Source of the DNA: Diorhabda sublineata
Lineage: Eukaryota > Arthropoda > Insecta > Coleoptera > Chrysomelidae
Direction of reading: 5' to 3'
Length of the DNA: 64,000 nt
Assembly (NCBI RefSeq): GCF_026230105.1
Contig: NC_079475.1
Location: forward strand, 32,610,086 to 32,674,085
Below the pieces are notes generated by a model. It was not told where the DNA came from. It ran no database searches and saw nothing but the letters and a program-made list of their open reading frames with translations. The position numbers and the translations under genes are program-made. Shown one piece after another: positions 1 to 10,269 of the stretch (position 1 is the first letter of the stretch; every line of letters starts with the position of its first letter).

Positions 1-300
1 GAAACCTAGAACCATTATATAGCGACCAATCCTTACGCATGAAATTTCGACAGCGTGTGGTCTGCATTTTTGCATTATGAATTCTTCTCGCCTGCGATTA
101 TTCTGTCGTTTCTATCGCTCTTCTAGCTGCCTGCGGCGTAACTTGTCTTTTTGAACGAACTCTTACCTGAAGAGGAGTTTCAGCTGCTCTCAAAACACTT
201 TGTCGCTTTGCTTGCTGTTGTCTTCTCATCTCTGCGAAAACCGAAGATTCTTTATTTCGTGCATCTTTTACTGCATTTTTAAAGAAGAACAGAGTAAGAA
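1..300 (-). pseudogene. Helitron-like ORF fragment, continuing left of the window
   Basis: Read on the minus strand, this encodes a basic, Gln/Arg/Ala-rich stretch with repeated 'RAAETP'-type blocks, then a segment ending RKDWSLYNGSRF. Such repeats followed by a Lys-Asp-Trp segment are common in insect Helitron helicase proteins, just before the cysteine-rich region. A stop codon falls between the repeats and the RKDW segment, so this copy is broken. The assignment is by resemblance only; the helicase itself is not in the window. Confidence 0.35.
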
Positions 301-529
301 TTAAAACCAAAGAGTAAGATCTAAAAGAATGAATAGCAGAAATGACACCTAACCTCAAAAATTCAAATAGATCTATATTGCATATATAATGACAGAAAAA
401 TATAATACAATAAATAAAAAAATTCCAAACAGCTGGAACTATAGTCAATTGGTTTGAATATTGAAGTGACCGTTGGTAATACAGTGGAACGGTATTACAG
501 TAATCAGGGTTGGAACTCCATTAATGGCA

Positions 530-700
530 TTGAGGAAGCTAGATTTTGAGATTTTTTTTTTCATAAAAAGTATCCTATGTTATTTCTAATACCTCCAACA
601 ATATGTGTATAAGGTTTTATGATGATCGGTTAAGTAGTTTTCGCTTGAAAGCGTTATATACAAACTTACATTCACATTTATAATATTAGTAAGGATATCA
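530..700 (+). repeat. LINE/SINE 3' tail
   Basis: The segment contains gatcggttaagtagttttcg and ends in tataatattagtaaggat. This type of 3' tail is found on many insect RTE-type LINEs and derived SINEs. No coding sequence is attached, so it is either a SINE or a heavily 5'-truncated LINE. It lies just upstream of the first visible TRIM9 exon, inside the intron. Confidence 0.5.
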
Positions 701-744
701 TACACATATTGCTGTTTAACACATTATTTTTGTACATTTTTCAG

Positions 745-883
745 GAAGTTTATTGCGGAAATGAGACTATATGTACTGTGGATGGATTGCACTTCCGAAG
801 TTTATACAACGCAAGAGTTAAAGCTTTTAATAGTACCGGAGAAGGAGAATACAGTGAACTCATTGGACTGCAAACTGCTGATG
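745..883 (+). CDS. Trim9: TRIM9 exon: end of FN3 domain
   Basis: The acceptor is tttttcag at 737-744 and the donor is g|gtaaat after 883. The exon starts at a codon boundary and ends with one base of a codon. It encodes EVYCGNETICTVDGLHF and the conserved last FN3 strands. Confidence 0.92.
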
Positions 884-3800
884 GTAAATAATATTTGCTA
901 TGATAATTGCTCAGTGATGAAGTTGAGTGACGAAAAACTTTGTTCCCAATTCTATATCAAGTTGTTCTCAATCATTTCCTTCAATTTAAAGATGTCATGT
1001 GAAATCGGAGACTCGTGCAACTAAGTCCAACACGGTCGTTTGATATATTTAGGGTCTCAGCTATATCAGTTAGTTTTACTTGACGGTTAACCTAAAGTAT
1101 TTTGTGGACTTCTCGATGTTGTCTTCGATGACAGCCTTTTTGAGGCATCCACTACATGCAATGTTCTCGGTGCTCAATTTCGCCTCGTTTAAACTTGCCA
1201 AAAGTTTATTTTCCTTGGGCAATGTCCGAATAGTGTTTGTCAAGTCAAGCATTGGCTTCAATACTATTTTTGGCAACAAACAATATTTTATTAACACATG
1301 AAATTCCTTCATATATATTTTTTTTCCAAAAAACAAAAGTTTCTCCACTCAAAATGCTATACGTGTCTTTTGAACGTTAGAGCTAAATGAAAATCATATG
1401 GAGTTAATATTAGTACCGTCATCTATATGTCATCCTACGAGTTTTCTAGCTAATATGAAGTAATGAAAAGGATTGCTTTTGGAGATGATACCTCTATTAA
1501 TAGAGTTTTAATTACATTCTTCTTTCTCAGTGGCATGGTTTACATTTGACCCCGTTCTCTCGGGTCCCGGCTTACAATATTCAGAGAACAATACTAGAGT
1601 AACAGGAGAAGGCTGGGAGCACCGAATCGCATTAGGAAGCGTTGGATTTAGTAGAGGACTGCACTATTGGGAATTTACTATAGAAAAATATGATACGGAC
1701 ACAGATCCTTCTTTTGGCGTAGCAAGAATCGACGTTACAAGGGATAAGATGCTAGGTAAGAGACTTGAAATTGTCAAAAATTCACTGTTTATGAATATTA
1801 ATGTTTTTATTATTTCCAAAATAGTTCATTACATGATTTTCATTAATTATAGTTTCATTAAAAATCGATACCAACCAAGCTTGGACATATCATATCGTTT
1901 ACGATTCGCTGTTGTAGCTTTGCGTTGATTTTATGTTAACTGCCGCATATAGTCGACACAGTTGAATGCTGTTGCTATGCCAGAGCAGCATTTTAAATCG
2001 TCGTACCAATATTGTTAAGAAGTGAGAGAATCTTAGAGCGTTGGACCATACAATTACATAGTCTGCTAATTGTCCGAGAAGGTGCCAAAACATGTAAAAG
2101 AACTAACGTTCAAAGAGAATACACGATTTGATATTCATTAAGTTGCTTTTAATGATTTCACAAGAATCCTTAAGCGTTTTCAACGTTTTTATCGGCCAAA
2201 GAAGAATTGAAACCAATTCAAAGTGTTTTAGAAGAATAACAAAATAGTTTCTAGCAGCAGTTCAATTATACTTTATTTTTACTTAAAGGACTATAAAAAA
2301 TTTAACTCCAGCTGTAAACCTGATATACTGGGATAAGTGTTAAAGAACCGCTTATAATGCTTATAAACCTATTCCCACTATAAAAGTAATGAATTTTACT
2401 AGTTCGTATTCTTAATAACTCTGGTGAGAAATTAGAGTGTCGTCGAAGAACACGTACCCCGGGGGCGTTCACATAAAAAATCTTGAATAGTAAAAAATGT
2501 ACGTCGAGAGTTTGTACACAAAGATTTGCATGTGCAAAGTCAGAGGGTTATTTTAAATATATTTAAATCCTGATGCTATAATTAAATTGATGGAACAATC
2601 AACTTTAATTCCAAATTTTACCATTTATAGCTTTGTACAAGTTGGAGATGTTATAGTTCATATATCAAGAAAGGACGTTAACCAAAAACTGATAAAAGTT
2701 GACGATGCAACCAAATATGTTATTCGATGAATTTAATGCCATCGTTGGATATGATTCAGAATGTTAGAGATACATTAGTGTATTTTAATCGAGTATGGCT
2801 TTTAAGCATAAGAAACTTAACAAAAGAACTATTATGGAACCATGTCGTATAATACTCAAATAGAAATATGGTGTATTTGAACAAAACCTGATTTGATACA
2901 CAGGACGGAGTACATATGTTTAGGCTGATAACTCTGATAATCGTTTAGTCGTATCTTAAATACTCCTGCAGGAACTAGATTTGTACCAAATGCATTGCTT
3001 CCATCTGCTTACTACCACGAGTAAAGGACCACGGATTTATTTGAAAAATGGTTCATCAATCAACTCTTACCAAACATTTCTCCAAAATCCATTGTTCTGG
3101 ATAACGCATCTTAATATTAAACGATGAATCATTTCATCTCTTCATAACCAAAGAGATTCAAACATGTTTGAAAGGCTTTAATAATACATAAAATTTCCAC
3201 ATAAAATTGATATCATTATTGTTCTATTGCCAGGGTTGCTACTTAAGTTTTAAAGAACGTATTGTCGAGTAGGAGTGCTATTTGAGTTCTTAGATATTTT
3301 AAACATTCATCTTGGTCAAAAAACATTTTCGTACGTTGATTTTATATTACTTTCGACGTGGATTAAACCAACAGCAGTCAGACGATTAACTTGCTTCAAC
3401 TTTTGGTGGTGAAGCACCATCTCGAGCCATCGCTGGTTTTCCGAATTCAATCGTGGTCGCTCTTCGTTACAGGATAAATTTATAGCAGGTCGTTCAAGAT
3501 CGGCTGTTGTGCAAGAAAATATCGATACTGTGCGTAAACTCATATTGCAAGGCCGTCATGTGACATATCGTGAAATTGAGGCATACTTGGGCATTAGCTC
3601 TACTCGCATACATTCAATATTTCATGAACATTTGGCTTGTATTTCTCTCGCTGGATATCGCATAATTTGACACTCGCTAAAACAAAAGCTCGTGTCGATT
3701 AGTGCGACGAATCATGAATCTATGCATTTGAAACGAGACTAAACAACAATGGACTATATAGGTCTTACAAGACGAGCTAAATCCAATAAAAGTTGCTGGA

Positions 3801-4803
3801 TTACGAAGCACTTCGAAGGAAATGGTCGCTTGTTTCTTCGGAATAACTGGACATGTTGCCACCGTTCCATTAGAGCAACGTAGAACGGTCAATTCTGAAT
3901 GGTATACCAACATTTTTTGGCCAAAGAGTTTGAAAAAATCTGGGAAACTATTCGCAGAAGACGAAATATTCTCTACCACGGCAATGTGAGCTGTCACACA
4001 TCAGTTCAAACAAAAATATTTTGCGAGGTCAACGTTTTTCTACACATGAAGAAGCGATTGATGCCTTGTGGAGGTATCTCAATCGAAATGAAAAAAATGC
4101 TTCGACAATTGGTTCAAACACATGCAAAAATGTATTGATATTAATGGAGAATTTTTTGATAAACGATCCAAAAAATATTTGTTTTTATTTATATATCTCA
4201 AAGTAGTAATACTTGTATAATACAACATACTTATTTTAACAATGAGACACAGCTAAAAACAGCCGAATCGTTTGCTATTTATCACCTTTACTGCATTTGA
4301 TGCTTCTTCAAGTAAAAATAGAATTACTATAACTGTATGGTCAAACGAAGCTAAAAAAAACGAAGAAATAGGTCTAATAAAAATAATACCTACTGTGTGT
4401 TGACTGATTTAGTATTACATAATATTTAAATATTGTAAAATGTGAAGCTGAGCTTCAATAAAAATGGTTTTGATAAGTTATTGTAATTAGTGATTAATTT
4501 CTTTCAGGTAAAGATGATAAAGGATGGGCTATGTATATCGACAATCAACGATCTTGGTTTCAACATGCGGGGGCACACGAACAAAGAGTAGAAGGAGGAA
4601 TACAAATAGGTTCAACTGTTGGAGTTCTCCTTGATCTGGAACAACATACTTTATCATTCTACGTAAACGAAGAGCCACAAGGCAACATTGCATTCAGAGA
4701 CTTATACGGAGTATTTTATCCTGCAGTTAGCATTAATAGAGGTGTCAGCATCACAGTACACACTTCATTAGAGCCGCCTTCTGACTTAGATGAAACACAA
4801 TAA
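745..4803 (+). CDS. Trim9: TRIM9-like E3 ubiquitin-protein ligase, 3' part (three last exons)
   Basis: This is the C-terminal part of a TRIM9-type RING ubiquitin ligase, a family that acts in neuronal axon guidance and vesicle-associated ubiquitination. Visible exons are 745-883, 1531-1755 and 4508-4803. They join in frame through two phase-1 introns, each with GT/AG ends. The first exon encodes the end of the fibronectin type III domain (LYNARVKAFNSTGEGEYSEL). The second and third encode the SPRY domain, starting VAWFTFDP and containing GLHYWEF, then DDKGWAMYIDNQRSWF and FYPAVSI. A stop codon follows at 4801-4803. The RING, B-box, coiled coil and COS parts must lie left of the window. The reading frame is intact in all three exons, so this looks like a functional gene. 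Its introns contain a mariner relic and another transposase fragment. Confidence 0.93.
1531..1755 (+). CDS. Trim9: TRIM9 exon: first half of SPRY domain
   Basis: The acceptor is ttctttctcag ending at 1530 and the donor is g|gtaaga after 1755. The exon completes a Val codon with the previous exon and encodes VAWFTFDPVLSGPG through SFGVARIDVTRDKML. It carries the SPRY motifs GWEHR and GLHYWEF, and ends in phase 1. Confidence 0.93.
2440..3130 (+). pseudogene. Degenerate DDE transposase fragment
   Basis: Within the second visible TRIM9 intron, the plus strand encodes broken peptides including FVPNALLPSAYYHE, then LFEKWFINQLLPN followed by SIVLDNAS, separated by in-frame stops. The 'NQLLPN…S.V.DNA' layout is the second-aspartate region of IS630/Tc1-like insect transposases. 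No terminal repeats were found. It lies directly left of the mariner relic, so one may have been inserted beside or into the other. Confidence 0.4.
3232..4213 (+). mobile_element. Mariner element, decayed
   Basis: Translating all three plus frames gives scattered mariner transposase segments in the right order: an N-terminal STFGGEAPSRA, then VTYREIEAYLGISSTRIHSI, PLEQRRTVNSEWY, and RGQRFSTHEEAIDALWRYLN. Stops and frameshifts interrupt them, so the copy is dead. The ends can be paired: agggttgctactt at 3232 is a near inverted copy of aagtagtaatact at 4201-4213. The length of about 0.98 kb is slightly below the usual 1.3 kb of mariner, and sequence is missing between the second catalytic region and RGQRFST. 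It sits in the same orientation as TRIM9. Confidence 0.8.
4508..4803 (+). CDS. Trim9: TRIM9 terminal exon: second half of SPRY domain
   Basis: The acceptor is tttcag ending at 4507. The exon completes a Gly codon and encodes KDDKGWAMYIDNQRSW through VSITVHTSLEPPSDL, with the stop at 4801-4803. The acidic tail ending DETQ follows the SPRY fold, which matches the end of TRIM9 proteins. I saw no clear AATAAA in the next 300 bases. Confidence 0.93.
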
Positions 4804-5570
4804 GACTGAATAGGCATATTTAAATTTTACATTGTGAGAAGAATAGGGGGTTGGCCTATTTGTAAATGGTTGTTTCAATATAGTTTTTATTAATATATTT
4901 AAATTATACATTTTTCTATTATATGTGTGAAATTTACATCAAATTCAAAAGTGGAATATTTTGATCACTATGATAAATATATTTAGCCATCAACTAAAAA
5001 TGTAATTTCGTACTAATGCTGAATTCTGAGTTTGAGCGTCACTTATGGTCTCGTGTTACAAATGTAATACAGTGTAAAGCATCAAAACGATAGAAAGAAA
5101 AAACTATATAAAGTAATCAGTCCTGATAGTATCAATATATTTACCATTTGTCCGTTGTTTACTGTATACATGTAATTTCAAAAAGCATAAATTATCAATT
5201 ATAAATAATATTACTGATAACAATATGTCATTGAATTTGAAGTTAGTGAAAAGCAGTGAATTCACCTAGAAGCAAAAAGAATTGTAGCTGTTTTTTTTTA
5301 TTTAACGAAGTATATTACAGAAAACAGACAAAAAAAGTTTTCGTCAAATTACGACATGAGCATGATTTATTTGAGACTATATTTTCTACTCTTTAAGTTC
5401 ATATCAAGATAAACTCAAAGATTCAGAATATCAGTAATTGGATTTGAAAATTGCTGAGTTTAGTAGGTTTCTGTAGAAAAAAGCTAGGCTATGTTTAGTT
5501 TTGACGATTGAGGCTCTTTACACTTGACACTACACCTACTTCAGATGGCTTTCTGGCCTAATTGTTATTA
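4804..5570. other. TRIM9 3' UTR and intergenic DNA
   Basis: AT-rich sequence follows the TRIM9 stop codon. It must include the 3' UTR, but I could not place the cleavage site. No other coding or repeat structure was recognised. Confidence 0.5.
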
Positions 5571-6597
5571 CAGTGGGTCGAAGGACAATGTGTAATTCTG
5601 CTATATGGACAGTTTAAACGGGAAGAAATGTCCCAGTATTAAGGTGCCGACAGTATACTATTTTCTCTCTCGTTCCAAATAACTCGTGAAGGTTATGCAT
5701 GCTTGAGAATGCGCAGAACCTATCTGAAACCTCGGAGGATAGAGAAATCGTTGACGTTCTGTTTTCCTTAGTTGGAACAGCTTTCTCTTATAGAAACTGT
5801 CAATATAGAAGTATTACATATGTGGAGGCAGATAGGTCGCCATATTCAGTACCAGCTTAGGCGCCAAATTCAAATAGCGAATTAAATACATTTGAAATCA
5901 GAAGTGTATAAAATAAAATAATGAAATGATAATTCGTGTGAAAACTAATGAATCAAAATTTTTATTTTTATAAAAGTAAATCACAAATAGGTTACTAAAA
6001 TAATTGTATGAAAAATCAAAAGTAGTATAAATAAAAATAGTATAAAGGTAAAAATTTATTTTTAAAATAAAATCTAGAAGTAAAAATAATATTTTCTTTT
6101 TCAATTAATATGTCACTAAAATAAATCACCTGTATCATTACTAGTTTGTATTGAAAATATAGTAGGAAGAGCGTTACTTTTCAATTTATTCTTATTATAT
6201 ACTCTGTCTTTCTCCCTATAATCACTATAAAAAACAAGTTCTTTTAATATTGGACATCAATTGAAAAATAAAAGATAACATAGTATAGTATCATCATATT
6301 TTCATTTGCTGAATCTCCAGGAGTCCAATTAGGGTCTTTTCCATTAAGTTGAACACAATTTATTCTCCACAAACTAATTCCATTCTTATTTTTACCTCCA
6401 GGAGCATAACACTTTGACATTTTTAACAAATATTTTATGCTAATAGTGAAATATCAATTTTTACTCAATCAGATTTGTTTACACACAAACACACACTTAT
6501 GATCACAACACTGTAACCGAACCTACGTCTGTGTAAATTAGGGTACTGAATATGGCGAAACCAATCAGAAAGCGGCACACTGTCCCGCGACCCACTG
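5571..6597. mobile_element. TIR-bounded DNA element with TA flanks
   Basis: The left end cagtgggtcgaaggacaatg is matched by an inverted copy at 6576-6597, with three differences in 22 bases. TA lies directly outside each end. A second inverted pair, gccatattcagtacc near 5839-5854 and its complement near 6546-6561, shows that the arms once extended further; the left arm seems split by about 240 bp of other sequence. The inside is AT-rich and holds a THAP-like peptide on the minus strand. The superfamily is unclear; TA flanks fit Tc1/mariner or an ISL2EU-like group. Confidence 0.6.
6244..6429 (-). pseudogene. THAP-like zinc-finger fragment
   Basis: The short minus-strand frame starts MLKMSKCYAPGGKNKNG and continues to NWTPGDSANEN. 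THAP domains start with a Met, a basic residue and a C-x2-4-C pair, and later carry an N/W-T-P segment. Here the second Cys appears as Gly, and the later Cys-x2-His pair is missing, so it would not bind zinc as it stands. It lies inside the TIR-bounded element 5571-6597. THAP domains often occur at the N-terminus of P-element and other DNA transposon proteins. The call rests on partial resemblance. Confidence 0.3.
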
Positions 6598-6599
6598 TA

Positions 6600-7310
6600 T
6601 TTATTACCATGTAACCGTATTTGACGGTTGAATGTAACATCGAGTATATCTCCCTTTTTTAACCAGAATATCAAATATCTTAAGAAGATTGCCCTAGTAC
6701 AAAGAATTTTTTTCATATTATGCATCTTGCAATCACCTATTAGCTGCCTTTCTGTCTACTAAAAATAAATGAATAAAAATAGCCACATCTTTAGATTTAC
6801 TTCATAAGACGAAGAAGTTCCTTACAGAAGTACTGCACTCAATTAGCCGATCTGATTAACATTTTGTTGGTTGTTAATGCAGAAGGAAATAAATGACTCT
6901 CCAGAATTACAACTTCAATGCGGTATCTTGCAAGAATCAGCTTTGGTCTTAATCAACGGAGTTACCCTCTATTTAACTTAAAGCTATTGTAGTCTGTCCT
7001 AAAAGGAGCATTTTAAGAAACCCAATTCATATAACTGTAAATCGCTAAAAAAGTTGTTTCTATATTTAGAGCCATGACATAAAATACTAATCAAAATTAA
7101 ATTATATAGTTTGAAATGTTATCTGGTTCATTTTCAAATTCCAATTCGTCTTAACAAAACGGTTTTTTATGTTAATAATATAATAAATCAACAAATGTAA
7201 GAGATAATAAAAATAATATGTATACATATATGGGACCATTAATCAAAATTGCTGAAATGAAAACCAGATCCATCAACAATCTGGAGAATTGCTATACTCT
7301 GTTTCCAAAC
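6600..7310. other. No recognised gene
   Basis: AT-rich non-coding sequence lies between two transposon relics. Nothing recognisable was seen on either strand. Confidence 0.5.
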
Positions 7311-7316
7311 TTCCTC

Positions 7317-7590
7317 TTCTTCTCATGCCGTCTTCTCATTGAAGGCGACCACATTTTTAAATGTGTCTCTGTCCCTCGCAACACGATACAATTCTCCGTC
7401 GCTGAGATTTGTCCATCCTCTTATGTTAGGGAACCAGGATTTTTTCTTCTTGTAAATGCCTTTTGTTCCCTCTACTCTGTCCTGCATTATGTTTTGTAGC
7501 AGTAGGTATTTGTCGTTGCGTAAAATGTGTCCTATGTAAGATGTTTTTCTTATCTTAATAATTGTCAACAACTTTTTCTTCTCCGTTTAC
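7317..7590 (-). pseudogene. RTE-like LINE, C-terminal fragment
   Basis: The minus strand encodes KIRKTSYIGHILRNDKYLL, then GIYKKKKSWFPNIRGWTNLS and RVARDRDTFKNVVA. This matches the C-terminus of insect endonuclease-reverse transcriptase LINEs (consensus: 'LGHILRN … GRKKKSWLRNIR'). The rest of the element is missing, so this is a strongly 5'-truncated copy. Confidence 0.75.
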
Positions 7591-7599
7591 AAACTGGAA

Positions 7600-8430
7600 A
7601 GGATTTACTTATCAATTCGGTAGTTTCCTTACATAATAAAAATTCATTGTCGATTTTTTTATATCGTGTTTATTAATTCTATTCTTCAGTTTGTGGCTCT
7701 ATAGTCGTATACTCCTCATACTATAAAAGAGTTTATTCCAATTCCAAAACAGAGTACCTACAGCATCGAATTTCTTAATTTTCATAATTATATAAATCTT
7801 CTGAACTTGCACGAAATGCACCATCTATATGGTATCTATATGTAATAAAATAAATGGAAAATAAAGGATTTGTTCAAATTGCATTGGATATAAAATAAAA
7901 TTTATAGAAAACTGCCATAGCTACATGTAACAATGTACGAGTTCTAGGTTAGGATAGGATGTTTGTCCATAATCAACTTCTATTTGTAATAATGTAAACC
8001 CTATGTGGTAAAATTATACTAACAGCTAATTAAATAACTGATTGTTACACTAAATCTTCACATTCACATGAATTATTTTCTACTACTTCTCACAAAATCA
8101 TCGTTGTCATGTGAAAAATACGATCTTAAATTATGTGTGTGTCAATCTAATTCCTATTAATTTATATAAAATTCAAAATGTGATTTGATTCGATTCCACT
8201 ATCAACTGCCTTACACCCCTATTCTGCTCGTATTTTAGACTTTTTAACACATGGTTCTACATGTTAACTTATACACTTTACTCAATAGGTTGGAAGATTT
8301 GTTATAAATATCTTATATTTGAATTATATCTTATATCAACATTATTACATTGATTAAACTTATTTATCAGTATACTCAAATTATGTTTCATTAATAAAAC
8401 CTATTCCATTTTTATAGATATGTGTATATA
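7600..8430. other. No recognised gene
   Basis: AT-rich intergenic sequence; no coding frame or terminal repeat was recognised. Confidence 0.5.
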
Positions 8431-9829
8431 AACTCGTGGCCATAAATAACGCACCACCCTTTATTTCAATATCAAACATAAAATGTTAATCTTTTGGGTT
8501 TCTTTTTTTTCTATCACAAAAAGTTTATTAAATGTTAGCCATAAAAAATAACTGTTTTTGAGGTTTTTTAAAATTTTAATCTTATGCATATTTTAATGTG
8601 TCTTTCATTCTATTGTTGTACCAACTTATGGACGGCAGTAATTTGAGTCAATCAAGGTGTGTTAAAGTCGAAACTAGTTAAAAAATGAATAGAGTTAGGC
8701 AGTTAAGTGAACGCGAAGCTTAAAGAATAGCCGAGTTAGTTGGACAGGGACAAAGTTATCGTGAAGTGGCAAACTCTTTGGCGTACAACACACAACCATT
8801 GGCAGATTGATGCAAAGATTTCGAGAGATCGATTCACATTCTAGGAGGCCTGGACAAGGACAAGTTTCAACTCGTCGTGATGACCGATTTTCGCAATTAA
8901 ATTCATTAAGAAATCGGCCAATGACAAGTGTCAAGCTCAACAGCCTTTTACGAGAAGTCCGAAATGTAAATATCTCTGATAGATCAATAAGACGACACCT
9001 TCAGAATGCTGGTCTACACAGCAGAAGAGCTCTCAGGCACCTTTGCTAACCAAGCAGCTTCGTGTTGCTAGACTAAGATTTGCAAGGCAACATTTAGATT
9101 GGATTTTAGAAAATTGGTGCCAAGTTTTATTTACTGATGAGACAAGAATCAGTATAACAGGTCCAGATGGACGTAATCAAATTCAAAGACGGCGAAGAGA
9201 AAGATTTACGCAGTCTTGTATCATTTCCAGGGAGCCATTCCAAGGAGGCTCTATTATGTTTTGGGGAGGAATTAGTATCTCTCCCTAGACCCACCCTTAA
9301 CGCAACACGTTTGGGCAGATGTTCTGAATTACCTAAACGAAGTAGGAATTTATACCGTGGACTGGCCACCAAGAAGTCCAGATATGAATCCTATCGAGCA
9401 CGTCTGGGACATTTCAAAACGCTGCATTCGTCGTCAAAATCCATCTCCTCAAAATTTATATGAGGTTGAACAAGTGGCATTTGAGGATGGGAGAACATAC
9501 CTCAAGAAGTGATACTGCAACTAATTGAAAGCGTGCCCAGGAGACTGTAAACGACAATTACATCCAGAGGCGGAAATACACGCTACTAGCGTTTTAAAAA
9601 AATCATTATTGTTTAAAATGGAAGTTTTATTTTTAAGAAAATTTGGTTATATTGCAATATTTTTATTTTTTTACGCATTAAAAAATCACTCAAAATTACT
9701 ACATATTTCTTATTATAGCGTCAAAATGATTGAAAAGAAATTAAACAATAGCAATATTAATTTAAATTTACTAAACGAAAAATATTTTCAGAAATCGGGG
9801 TGGTGCGTTATTTTTGACCACGAGTGTTT
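8431..9829 (+). mobile_element. Tc1-family (Bari-like) DNA transposon, inactive
   Basis: Terminal inverted repeats are clear: actcgtggccataaataacg at 8432-8451, then caccacc, against the inverted copy ggtggtgcgttatttttgac at 9798-9817. The element is about 1.4 kb, near the usual Tc1 size. It contains one broken transposase gene on the plus strand. Both ends lie close to TA dinucleotides, as expected of Tc1/mariner insertion, but I could not fix the exact target duplication. Confidence 0.85.
8684..9510 (+). pseudogene. Bari/Tc1-like transposase, broken
   Basis: The frame opens MNRVRQLSEREA, hits a stop, then resumes with an N-terminal helix-turn-helix region (IAELVGQGQSYREVANSLA). The paired-like part continues as RFREIDSHSRRPGQGQVSTR. 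The first catalytic Asp is in LFTDETRISITGPDGRN and the glutamate is in RSPDMNPIEHVWD. Between GGISISP and the last block, the segment that normally carries the second Asp (in an N-A-R-P-H context) is absent. The copy therefore has both frameshifts and a small internal deletion and cannot encode an active enzyme. Confidence 0.8.
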
Positions 9830-9958
9830 GTTTATAGGTTTGCAATGAAAAGCATATACGCAAATTAAATCATGCTGTGAGTTAAAATATAAACCTGAAA
9901 ATGTGTTATTTATAAAAAAAACTCGAAATATGAGACACTTTCTAAGGTTTAACAGCCA

Positions 9959-9988
9959 GTTAGTACCCAGCGAGAGCTGGGTACTAAC
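9959..9988. repeat. Perfect 13-bp inverted repeat (hairpin)
   Basis: Arms gttagtacccagc (9959-9971) and gctgggtactaac (9976-9988) are exact inverted copies around a four-base gaga loop. It lies about 130 bases beyond the right end of the Bari-like element. Confidence 0.8.
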
Positions 9989-10029
9989 AAACATATCAGA
10001 AGTATCAGTACAGATAGTACTTAAGGAGA

Positions 10030-10265
10030 GTTAAGACACGTAAAGACCTAATTAGAAACGAAGCAGTAAGAAAAGAATTCAATATTGAATTAATAGCTAA
10101 ATCGATATAAAACAACAAGCTAAAATTATTTGGACACATAAGCAGAATGATAAATAAGAGACCAGTTAAAGCTATATGGAAAGCACGACGACATAAAAAA
10201 CGTAAAAGTTGTAGACCTAAGTAAATCTGGTATCAGGAGATAGCAGAAATATTGCAAAAAAGGGA
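10030..10265 (+). pseudogene. LINE C-terminal fragment
   Basis: The plus strand encodes a run resembling NKLKLFGHISRMINKRPVKA, a basic KKRKSCRPK segment and a W-Q-E-I-A-E-I-L end. This is the usual C-terminal 'W/F-G-H … R … GRP' block of RTE-like insect LINEs. Stops interrupt it, and no upstream domains are attached. Confidence 0.6.
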
Positions 10266-10269
10266 AAGC

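Noticed and set aside
1076..1348. A 90-codon frame on the minus strand with overlapping plus-strand frames in TRIM9 intron 1.
   Set aside because: It vaguely recalls transposon protein text (IACSGCLKKAVIEDNIEKS), but I could not tie it to a family or find ends.
5898..6104. 68-codon minus-strand frame rich in Phe, Tyr, Ile.
   Set aside because: Its composition simply reflects AT-rich DNA; no membrane protein pattern or start context supports it.
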